The notes beneath the pieces are model-generated. The model saw only the letters and a list, made by a program, of their open reading frames with translations. It had not been told where the DNA came from and ran no database searches. Below, piece by piece: positions 12,552 to 22,062 of a DNA stretch of 64,000 nucleotides (position 1 is its first letter; each line of letters opens with the position of its first letter). The position numbers were made by a program, and so were the translations under genes. Source of the stretch: Diphasiastrum complanatum. Taxonomy: Eukaryota > Streptophyta > Lycopodiopsida > Lycopodiales > Lycopodiaceae. Where the stretch lies: NCBI GenBank assembly GCA_029204225.1, contig CM055100.1:23375810-23439809 (forward strand), in the 5' to 3' direction.

Positions 12552-14406
12552 TTTGTAGACTCCATATGGCGAGACCTCGTGCAGGGAGAAAACATATTTT
12601 AGAATAAATCTAGGTTCACTAGTATTACATCTACCCATAGAACCCACGGTTCTCAGAACAGTGGGGTGAACCGTACCACGGTTCATGAACCGTGGTACAG
12701 TTCCTCTATTTAATTAAATAATTCATTAATTCATTAATTACCAAATTCACAGATTTCACAAATGATTTCATAGATTTCACAGATGATACATATTTGACAG
12801 ATTTCACATGATGTACAGATGATTTGACAGATGTGAAATCATCTGAAATCATCACTGATTTGACAGATTTCACAAATTTCACATGATGTACAGATGATTT
12901 CACAGATGATACAGATGATTTGAGTCATTTGACAGATGATACAGATGATTTCACAGATGATACAGATGATTTCACAGATTTCACAGATGATTTCACAGAA
13001 TTCACAGATTTCAGTACGGTTCACCACAGTTCTGGGCAAAAAAATTTACGTACGGTTCACTGTACGGTTCTCAGCCGATAACGGTTCATTAATTCTATGC
13101 ATCTACCTTATCAAAATTCATCTTTCCTGCAGCAAGCAAAGAAACTAGAATTTATCCAATTTCACAAATTTAAATAGAGAAGTCAGTGATGTCACAAGGT
13201 AAAGCTTAGAAACAATATACAAGCAACCCAAAAAGTCAGAGGGTCTAAATTGAAACAAAAATACAGAATTCAATAAACAAAAAATCTTAGCCAAAGAGCA
13301 TTGCTTATGTCTCATCAGTACCCAAGCATAAGTTGCTAACTGGGTTTCGAGGGTAGACCCAGTGTTGACTAAGAGGCAAATGACAATCAGTAAGAAGAAA
13401 AATAATAATGATAATGATAATAATTCAAATAAAATAAACAAGGAACATAATGATAAGAACTTTTGTTGTTGTATTTTTCTTAGTTCGTTAATGGCTAATG
13501 GCCTCGTCTTCAGATCCAGAGTTTTATGAAAAACAGCACAACAATATAGACTATAGTACATACTTGACAACAAAAAATTCAATGTCTGTTCCGGAACATG
13601 AAATTTCACTTAGCTCATAAATCAAATCATCTAACCTGAGGCTTCAAATATTGTACATCTCGACGAAAGACGAATACCGCAGCCCTTACTGCAGGAAAAG
13701 AAGCAAAATCAATAACACAAAAGTATTCGAAGAACTCAAATATGGGAAATAAAGATTGTAAAAGGTTCTTGCTCACCTCCATTGACAAGGAAATTCAACA
13801 AATGAAAAACCTTCTGGGTCGTCCAGCCATACTCAGGTACCCGAAATTCTATACGTATGAGTTGAATCTATAACCATACAAAGATCAATATCAAGCCAGC
13901 CACTTGACATAAAAAATACTTATTTCAGATTAGTACTCTATAGATTTCATACAAAATAACAAAAAACATGAAGCTCTGTAAGAACATGCAAAAGGCAAGC
14001 ATGTACTATTGGTTCCTAGTGAACTCTTTGTGACGCAAGTCTCCCCCTGCTGTACAAGGATGATGAAGTTTTAAGCCCGATGCGATTTTGATTTTCCACA
14101 TTTTGCCACGTTCATATAGCTAACAGTTACAAAATTTCCAAGTGGCAGTTTTCAGCAGGCAGCTCACATTGAAGTCATCATGGGTCAAATATATCAGCCC
14201 TTGAGGCCCACCAATTCAAAACCTCTAACCTAGAGACTGAAAGCAAAACATGTGAAAATGGGACTTACAAGGGCAACAACAGCTATAAGAGCATAAGCAC
14301 CGGCCAATGAATAGTATATACGGTTCTGCCATGTCTCCGATTCATCCACATCATCCCACCAAGCTTTGAGTCCATATGTATTGACATCCATGTTGCCAAA
14401 AGCCAT
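10196..14406 (-). CDS. TOM1: TOM1/TOM3/THH1-family tonoplast multipass protein, ten exons, 284 aa
   Basis: Minus-strand exons: 14269-14406, 13777-13867, 13636-13688, 12368-12460, 12065-12136, 11907-11979, 11112-11157, 10843-10960, 10542-10619, 10196-10288. All introns are GT-AG, and the exons join into 855 bases with no internal stop: 284 residues, close to the roughly 290 of Arabidopsis TOM1. Family hallmarks appear in order: [17 protein letters not shown] near the N-terminus, [87 protein letters not shown] and the C-terminal [11 protein letters not shown]. Several hydrophobic stretches fit the seven-pass topology. The family resides in the vacuolar membrane and is known as a host factor that anchors tobamovirus replication complexes; its normal role is less clear. 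The start is the first ATG after a CCCAG that may be a leader-intron acceptor. The segment after LWWKPV (exon 6) is the most divergent. The gene looks intact. Confidence 0.93.
12488..12549. repeat. (CT)n microsatellite in intron 3 of the TOM1-like gene
   Basis: An uninterrupted CT run of about 62 bases. It lies only some 27 bases upstream (minus sense) of the acceptor of exon 4, where the transcript reads (GA)n, so it replaces part of the usual pyrimidine-rich branch-to-acceptor region with purines. Confidence 0.95.
12636..13099. mobile_element. Nonautonomous hAT-like element (MITE-like) with internal minisatellite
   Basis: A 464-bp segment in intron 3 of the TOM1-like gene is bounded by a perfect 8-bp direct repeat CATCTACC (12628-12635 and 13100-13107). 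It starts CATAGAA and ends TTCTATG, a 7-bp terminal inverted repeat. Inside the ends is a second, longer inverted pair: AGAACAGTGGGGTGAACCGTAC near 12654 against the complement of GTACGGTTCACCACAGTTCT near 13014. An 8-bp target duplication is characteristic of hAT transposons. The core (about 12745-13010) is a degenerate tandem array of ACAGATGAT/TTCACAGAT units. It has no coding capacity, so it would need a transposase in trans. Confidence 0.75.
12673..12698. repeat. Perfect 26-bp palindrome
   Basis: The half-site GTACCACGGTTCA is followed immediately by its exact reverse complement with no spacer. It lies just inside the left end of the hAT-like element and can form a cruciform or a hairpin in RNA. 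The related motif GTACGGTTCAC occurs at the other end. Confidence 0.9.
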
Positions 14407-15300
14407 TCTGGGCTAAAAGAATTCAGTCGCTTTAAAACTTTGTATTTTAAGGTCCAAAGGCTTCAAACCCTAGATGATTTTAACCTCTCCATTATCCTCC
14501 ATGGTCTGCTCTTCATATTTCCATTGAAAAACTGCACTAATTTTTGCAAACTTTTGTCTAGCTGCACACACATCATACATGAACAGCGTACTGATCTATT
14601 CGCACATAAAATTGAATAAAATTTAGCCATAGAACAAAATACATGGAGCTCTGCAACAGCACACAAAAAGGTCTCTACATTCGAACATATAATGATAACC
14701 TATGAAAATGATTTGCATATAAAGAATATATAGCAATCAAAACCTAAAAAATGCAACGCCATTCTCAAACCCTAACACGACTTATTGCAGACTACTGAAC
14801 CATTGATTCGAACTTCTATTGACGCAGACAGTGCTAATGGCACGTGGATGTGCATAAGAATAAGATTTGAGATTCGTAGAAACAACTAGCAGCTAAAGTA
14901 ACAAAATAAAATTACAGAAAACCTTGCGGCTCCTTGCAGTATGTAAAAAGGAGTCCAAAAAGCCTGACAGCGCACGGCATTAGGCGATCTTCAACGAGCT
15001 ATTTCGTACTTAAATGATGCGCATCTCAAAGAACGCTAAAAAAAAGCGAAAAAACTTAAGAATCCATGGCTGAGGAAACGAAAATATACCATGCTCTCAA
15101 AAACAAAATTCTTCATCGAGGTTTTTCATACTTGAATCATACGCATCTCAAAGAACGTATACAAAAAGCAAAAGAAAGTTAAGAATCCATGCCTGAGAAC
15201 AGGATCAGATCGGCAGCTGGTCCTGGTGCTGGCGATGGCGGGAGGAAGTATGTCTTCTTCTCCTTTGCCCTCTGAGAGAGAGAGAGGGGGAGGGGGGCCT
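14407..15300 (-). promoter_or_regulatory. Probable 5' leader (with leader intron) and promoter of the TOM1-like gene
   Basis: The minus strand just before the ATG reads TTTTAGCCCAG, a good splice acceptor, suggesting an intron in the 5' UTR. Further upstream, at about 15,195-15,300, is a GC-richer block with a CT-rich patch (GGGGGAGG and GAGAGAGAG on the plus strand), typical of a plant leader around the transcription start. The repeated phrase CGCATCTCAAAGAACG (near 15,020 and 15,143) marks a diverged local duplication. There is no direct evidence for the start site. Confidence 0.4.
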
Positions 15301-15826
15301 GAGGCTTCTGAAACTAGCCCCTAGTTGACCACCTTTTGACGGTCATGTGACCCCTGCTAGGTAGGCCTTTTGTTTTATGGTGCCCCCAACCCCCGCCATG
15401 AGGACTCGTCGAGGACACAAAATGCCACCCGCGAGAGTGATTCACCCGACATAAAAAGGGAGTGCTTTTCTTCACTTCTTTGTTTGTTGTTAGAGCAGCT
15501 ACCAACCTAATGCCATGTCCAATGCCAGAGTTGCTTGGGCAATTATGGCCATATTGCCTTGCTCAAGTCAGCTCCAAGCCATTATGTAGCACTGTTTTAG
15601 GTTTAAAGATTTGAACTTGAAACAAGAACGTTGTGGTATAACAAAAAGCATTGCCACAAATTTAACAAATAAGATTGGATGCAAGGTAATTAGTTATTTT
15701 CAAATCCTGCTTGTCTATCATTTTCTTTTCTTATCTCAAGGATTAGACTTTGATTTATACTGTGCGCATGGGTAGAGATATACCTCCCTTGCTTTAACCC
15801 GATTGCCTTGCATTTATCATTCCTCA

Positions 15827-16156
15827 TTATTGAGCAAACACTATGCTTGGCACAACACTAAACAAGTTCTTGGTGATAGATGGAACATATAGCACATTGT
15901 CTAGATTCAACCCTTTAGAAGATTCTAGACATAAGGGAATGGTTCCAACACTATCAATCCTACACTCTTGATCACGTGCTATTAAAACATACTTTTTAGC
16001 ACCATTGAAAGAGAGTAGAGTTGAGAATGATTCCCTTTGGAATGTCATGTGGGAACTTGCCCCACTATCTATCCACCATGTGTCATTAGAATTGCTTTTA
16101 CTTCTTGATGTGGATGTAGATGCCATCAAAGATGACTCTTCATCATCTCTTAGCAA
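15827..16156 (-). pseudogene. Ty1/copia protease fragment
   Basis: A 109-residue open frame contains DTWWIDSGASSHMT, the copia aspartic protease active site (D-S-G-A) with its usual flanking tryptophan and histidine, then the conserved NVLYVPSITKNLFSV block that ends the protease region. No integrase or reverse transcriptase follows, so this is a short orphan fragment. The upstream sequence gives no clean zinc knuckle. Confidence 0.8.
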
Positions 16157-16199
16157 GGTTTCTTGTTTTCCTTCACGTTGTGCATTTTTCCTTTTGTAG

Positions 16200-17976
16200 A
16201 AGCAACCTCACCCCATGTTGGCATCCATTGTTGCCACCCACAAGTATAAGTGCAAGTTGTGGGAAAACTAGTGAGGCCCCTCCACAATTGAGAGGAGACC
16301 ATTTGGGCACTCTTCCATTTACCCCTCTCTTATGTGGACCGCTCTAAACTTTTGGTTTTGGATTCAAGTATTGTTTAAAATACGAGCTAATAATAGTTCA
16401 ATTTTGGACATTCCATCTGGGTAGGGTATGTGCCATCCATGTTGCTATTGGCACACTTGAGCTGCCAAATTTTAGTATGGGATAAAGTTTTTTATTGCAC
16501 CATGGAAGCCTCATAACATTTGGAAGATGCATGTGCAAGGTCCTCAAGAGTTGGTCGTGTGTGCAAACTGCTCTATTGTGATGGTAATATGGATACGAAT
16601 AAAACATACCTATTTTGACAAATTTATCACAATAATTAAGCAAGCATCATGTCACCATTTGTGTGTAAGGAAAATCCATGATCAAATTCATACAAGTTTT
16701 GTCCATTGTTTATAACAAATAGGCCAATACTACAAGATTCCTAGTGTTTTTCCTCGTAAGTACTTATTTTGTTGGAAATAGTAAAAATTTGGTCGAGAAA
16801 AGTCCTTGATACTTGTCGAGAAAATATGTGGCTTATGGTGAGTGAAAGATTATTAGGATTCAAAGCGACCCTTATTGGGAGAGGAATAGTCTTATGCTAT
16901 TACACAACCACATGCAAGATTCCATGTATGATTTGTAATCTATTGTGATACATTTGGAGTTATTTTAATATGCAAAATTGAGCAATTTTAATAAAGACAA
17001 GAGTTTTACCTTACGTAGGAGTGCCAATGGTGGAAAATTCCTTTGACTGGGATGCTTCATTTGGAAGTGTTTTTCTTAGAATCAACAATAGGAAAAATAT
17101 GTGAAGACAATTGTTTTTTAATTTCAGAAACCTTTTTTTTTGCCATGGAAATCATTTTGCTCAAAATTGACATATGGAATTGCCAAGAAATGTAAGCGTA
17201 GTGACAATTTATGTACGTTGACCACAACAATACCTTTTGAACATGTTTTGGAATCAATTTATGAATCATCTATAGGATAGGCACCCTCCTCTACAATGCA
17301 TAGGCTAGCCACATTGTTTGAAGTTGTGTCATCCTCTATAGTTTCATTCATCCTCCTTTGTAGTACATGGGCTAGCAATAGGCCTCTCATTATCTACTTC
17401 AAAAATTTGGGTGCCAAACACACCAACAGACATGTCCTCCATGGCAAGCGATGGGAGACCGAAGTTGGGTGGTAAAATGCTATAGAGAATTGGCTATTAC
17501 AACTCTCACATTTGTAACGTGAGTTGAGATTGTACTTAGAGAAGTCGATGAATGTTGAGGACTCCATAACAAGATCTGAAACAATGCAAAGAAAACAAGC
17601 TCAATGTTGTACCCTTTCTGTGCCTCCCTAATCGGGGCAAAGAAGGGGCTTCGATCTCCAACCGAGCGAGTTGTCATGTAGTAATGGGCTTTGATCCAAT
17701 GGGGAGAGGGCTAGGCTACAAAATAGGAGTGGAAATCTAGCCCTGCTAAGGTTGTCAATCTTAGCTTCAAATCTACACGTGAAATAGCCTAGATTTGTGT
17801 GGCATTCATCTTTGTTGCTTTTTCCTCTTTTTGGTCATTTTCTTGGTTGGTTTATTCATGCTTATCTATGCTTCCTTGGCTCTAGATCTTCTCCTCAAGA
17901 GGTTGGTCTTCTCAAGGGAGGTGAACAGTGAAAGAAAACCTACCTACGGATCCTATTGATCATTCCATGATTTTCT

Positions 17977-18071
<95 letters not shown>

Positions 18072-19620
18072 AAAGCATTCACATACTTCCTCTTGCTTAA
18101 TCAAGACCAAACCCTTTGAAACCTTTATTCATAAGCCAACAAGGTACAATATAGCTGAAAAAAGTAAAACATAGTACAATAAAGCACCACATACAAGACT
18201 TATTTCAAGACATCCAGCTGCCACCATCCCACAAAACACAACTGCACGAGTAGTAACGTGAGGAAGATAGGTGTCAACGTTGAATGTCAGTTGTTATCCA
18301 TGTACAAAATAAGCTTTGCTACTTATTAGCTTAGTTTAGCATAAAAACAATAGTCCAATCTTCTAACTCATTTCTTGGTTTTTAGCTATAGGCCAAGCCG
18401 TCATATAACCGCACCAGGGCAAAAAGCCATATTGATCAATGTAACTGGCGAAGTTCCATAAGAATTTAAGACTTAGATAATACCAATGTTTTAAAACTGC
18501 AAAAGTACATTATGCTACACAAATGCATATCGTAATATACGAAAACAATAGTTTTTGTGGTTTTGAGCCAAGACAAATGTTCAACAGTATTAGGGCAAAA
18601 CCATGCCATACTAATCTGTGGACCCATAAGTGAGTCGTGTACTAGTGTCAACAACCTGAGCATATCCATGCTTTCCAAGTGTATCCAAGCTCGAAGACTA
18701 GTATGATTACCAATCTATGCTTTGAAGGGGCAAGTACAATGTATTCATAGTTAAATGTGCCACTGTTTTTTTGGAACCAATTCTTAATTTTTTAATGTTT
18801 TAGGCTTGTCACGTCCCAAATTTTATGTTATGACACATCCATGCCAATGATAACTCTTAAGCAAATCCATGTATTTACTAAGAGTTTTTCCTAAGAAAAC
18901 AAGTTCAATCCACAATCTTTTGTTAGGTTGTTTAATGCCTATACGCCATCAAGTATACGTAAGGGAACTTCAATATTTCCAAAAAGACTAAGTAGCTACG
19001 AATAATTAGAGTATCGTATTTGTTATGGCAAATGCTTATAACACACTAAAAGTTTTCGTACTTGGATAATGGTGGAAGCAAAAAACTGTGAAGATGCCAT
19101 GCTGAAAAGCTTTCTATTGATTCTTCATGCATTGCAAAGCAAGTCTTTACCTTGATGACTAGTTTCAAAAAGGGAACCAAACGGTTCAACATGTCCTTTC
19201 ATTCTTCTGTTGAATACGTTACTTATTAAAAAAAAAAAACCTTCTCACACGCATCAAGCTTTCAATTGATGGCACTTTTATTAACAAGAAGTAAGGAGCT
19301 AAAGCAATACCTGAACCTGGTATGTGATTTGTAAAGTTTCGTATGTGAAACTACAACATCCTTTCAACATTACTGAAAAATGTCTGAGTAAACGTTAAAT
19401 GTTTTTGTCTGAAATGGTTCAAACTGATAAGATTAATCTTAAAGAACCAGCATCTTGGAACGAGCAAAAACACCCGGTTTCAAAGTCAAGAAACCAAGAA
19501 GAAAGATTAGTAATCATGTACACAGATTCGTTGAAGGAATATGTGAACATTTGGCACCATTTCCACCACTACACAGACATACACATTCACCACACCATCC
19601 GCTCTGTGTTAACAAACAAA
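16200..19620. other. Non-coding stretch, no gene recognised
   Basis: No conserved domain was seen on either strand. Apart from the (GA)n tract at 17982-18069, the stretch shows no clear repeat or terminus. It probably includes flanks of the copia fragment to its left and the leader of the gypsy element to its right. Confidence 0.5.
17982..18069. repeat. (GA)n microsatellite
   Basis: An uninterrupted GA run of about 88 bases following the word CACA. The arginine/glutamate open frame across it is an artefact. Confidence 0.97.
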
Positions 19621-19629
19621 ATTTGAAGT

Positions 19630-20450
19630 CTCCCGACCGCCATCTCCACCGAATTCGTCACCTCGTCTTGACCGCATGTCTCACTCTGGTCTCGACCGCG
19701 TGTCTCACTATGGTCTCGACCATGTGCCTTACTCTGCTTTTGACTACGACTTCATGTTCATCACATGGCCGAGTCCCACGACTCACGTCTGGACTGGGCC
19801 AAGCCCCTATTCATTTCCTCCTGACACGCCTTGTAAACTCTCGACCGCGCCTCGACTTCAAATCTCGACCGGGTCCCGAGTTCATTTCTTGACCAAAGTA
19901 ATCAGTTGAAATCTCAATCGCGACTTCTCGTTCAATCCTCGACCGCGTATTCTCGTTGAGATCTCAACCGGGTCTTCTCATTAACATCTTACTTGAAGCC
20001 ATAACTCAAGATCTCGACCACGTTTATCCATTCCCACCTCGACCGAGTCTTCTCGTTACGGTCTCGACCGAGCCCCTTCATGAAGATCTCGACCGAGCCC
20101 AATCGCTCAGCTTTCGACCAAGCCTCACACTCAGATCTCAACCATGTCATCTCTGTTAGCTTTCAACCGAGCCTCACGCTCAGATCTCGACCGAGCCTTC
20201 CTTTCAGATCTCAAGTGCGAGCCTCTCCATCCAGATCTCAACCGCAAGTATCTCCGTCAAAATCTCGACCGCGTTTCTCCGTCTGGATCTCGACCGCGTC
20301 TTTCTGTCAGGTCCTCAACTGGGTCTCTCCGTCAAGATCTCGACTGAGCCTCTTGCTTTAGCTCTCAACCGAGCCTCCCCATTGACATCTCAACCGTGCC
20401 TATCTTTCAAATCTCAACCGTCATTGCTTTGAGATCTCACCCGAGTCGAG
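19630..20450 (+). repeat. Degenerate minisatellite of TCTCGACCG units, upstream of a gypsy gag
   Basis: About 800 bases are built from roughly two dozen imperfect units of about 25-35 bp, each carrying AGATCTCGACCGNG or a variant followed by a variable C/T-rich stretch (for example at 20030, 20055, 20085, 20180, 20255, 20285, 20330). It is GC-richer than its surroundings. It sits just before a gypsy gag in the same orientation and so may be the untranslated leader of that element, a place where such arrays are known in some gypsy lineages. The proline/serine/arginine-rich open frames here look like repeat artefacts. Confidence 0.85.
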
Positions 20451-20811
20451 TCCATAGAGAAGTCAACTCTATATTTGACTATACCCTACTACTAGCCACT
20501 TGTCACAAATCTCAGCTAAGCCCTTCTACAATATCACTATATTGAATCTTGTGCCATTTGGATACATAAAACTCCTTATACTCTGATTAATATAACTTCC
20601 TCTATTTTACATCCAGAGTACAAACCCAAAAAAACAAAACACTATAAAACAAAATCACAAAAAAGAGTCCAAGAGGCCTAATATGCACAATCCTAAGGTA
20701 CTCTAGATTTTCCATATGGATCGTCCTTACGATCCTAATACCACAGAGGATTATCCACCGGAGATGGTATCTCCCTCCACAAAGTAGGCTAAATACAATA
20801 GGTACTCTCGA

Positions 20812-21560
20812 ATGAAATCCCAAATCTATGAGCAATCTACAAACCCATTCGAGAGATGGGAACCTATGCCAGCAGATGTTGCATACGACCGACCGCAATT
20901 TCACGTTGTCGAATCCTCACAAGCAAGAGCTCACTTAAATGGGGCCTTTGCTAACCACGGACCGCCTACTGAAAACCGAACACCAAAACTCGATCTTCCT
21001 AAGTACGACGGCAATTCTGACCCTCAGATATTTCTTTAAGTCTTTGAGAACGCATGTGACGTCTATGGTGAAACCTCTCCAAAAGCCATGGTACAACTCT
21101 TCTCGATGACCATGATCGATTGAGCACGAGAATGGGCTTTTAACCTAGATTGTGAAGATAAATGAGATTGGTCAGTCCTAAAGGAAGCTTCATCAAGCGA
21201 TTCAAATCGTTTCGTGTGATTGAGAGTCCTTTTGTCAAATTAAGCGATATCAAAATGACAAAAGAAGAAAATGTACATGACTATATAGAACGATTCAAAA
21301 GACTAAAAAGTCAGGTACAAGAACAACCCACAGAGTCCATGCTCATCATCTAGTTCCTAGTTGGACTTCCAAGATGGATCAGACGTGAACTTCGATCTAA
21401 TGATGAGTACACATCATTAAAACAAGCCATGTCTGACGCTATCCGCGAAGAAGACGAAGGATCAGATGTTGATGAATCTTGAGAAAGGAGAGCACGTCGT
21501 GTTGTCCATGACCCTAGACCAAATGAAGAAACTCGAGAACAATTACGGAAACACAGATGA
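20812..21560 (+). pseudogene. Ty3/gypsy gag relic
   Basis: The frame reads LDLPKYDGNSDPQIFL, then FENACDVYGE, MVQLFSMTM, AREWAF, FIKRFKSFRVIESPF and IERFKRLKSQV. This is the retrotransposon gag domain (PF03732 type: D-G-x-x-D-P near the start, A-x-x-W in the middle, F-x-x-x-F later). In-frame stops at about 21,037, 21,121 and 21,162, and later frame changes, make it inactive. It is a close relative of the minus-strand gag at 31.7-32.4 kb (shared DGxSDP, YGET and REW motifs). Confidence 0.85.
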
Positions 21561-21589
21561 AGTTGCTTAACTAGCAACACCAACAACAG

Positions 21590-21960
21590 ATGGAGAAACT
21601 CACGAACGAGTTTCAAAATACCCTTAAGTCTATCCAGAGCTCCATGCCAGGTCTATTACCCACTGGCCAGATCTTACTCTGCAAATACAGGGATGTATTT
21701 GCATGGAATTATACTGAAATGAAAGGGGTCCCGCTTGAAATAGCGGTCCATATTATTCCCGTAGAGGAGAACGCTAAGCCTATTCGGGCTAAGTCGTACC
21801 GAAGTAACTCTGTTTATCGCGAGTGGATCGATGAAGATATTAAGAAATTGCTGGATGTTGGCTTCATCTATGAAGTCCAACATACTAATTAGGTATCACC
21901 CATTGTAGTAGTACCCAAGAAAAATGGCAAGCTTTGTATCTGCGTCGATCTCAAGAATCG
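21590..21960 (+). pseudogene. Ty3/gypsy reverse transcriptase N-terminal relic
   Basis: After a deletion that removes the protease, the frame resumes with LLCKYRDVFAWNYTEMKGVP, then HIIPVEENAKPIRAKSYR, WIDEDIKKLLDVGFI and VSPIVVVPKKNGKLCICVDL: the gypsy motifs up to the first RT block, where the usual R of CVDYR reads as CVDL. One stop codon interrupts at about 21,890. The copy is cut off at about 21,965, where GGGTCGG-rich sequence begins. Confidence 0.85.
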
Positions 21961-22062
21961 ACTCGGTACGGTCGGATCGAAATTTTTCGACCCTTGGTTG
22001 GGTTGGCTCGGGTTGAAATTTTTTGACCCTTGGTCAGGTCGGGTCGGGTCGGGTCAGAACAC
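21961..22062. repeat. GGGTCG-rich tandem repeat at the truncation point of the gypsy relic
   Basis: Two diverged copies of a roughly 45-bp unit containing TCGGGTTGAAATTTTT..GACCCTTGG, ending in four GGTCG repeats (22,035-22,058). It starts within a few bases of where the RT homology stops, so the repeat may have grown at the break. Confidence 0.75.

Noticed and set aside
12745-13010. CRISPR-like array
   Set aside because: The repeats are short, adjacent and degenerate with no unique spacers of constant length, and the context is a plant intron.
13145-13609. 154-codon open frame inside intron 3 of the TOM1-like gene
   Set aside because: Its edges do not fit splice sites or phases of the gene and it is hydrophobic low-complexity sequence with no family motif; the TOM1 protein is complete without it.
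19455-20361. Proline/serine/arginine-rich proteins read from 19.4-20.4 kb
   Set aside because: Three frames are open over the same tandem repeat and give similar repetitive peptides, as expected from a minisatellite with a unit often divisible by three.
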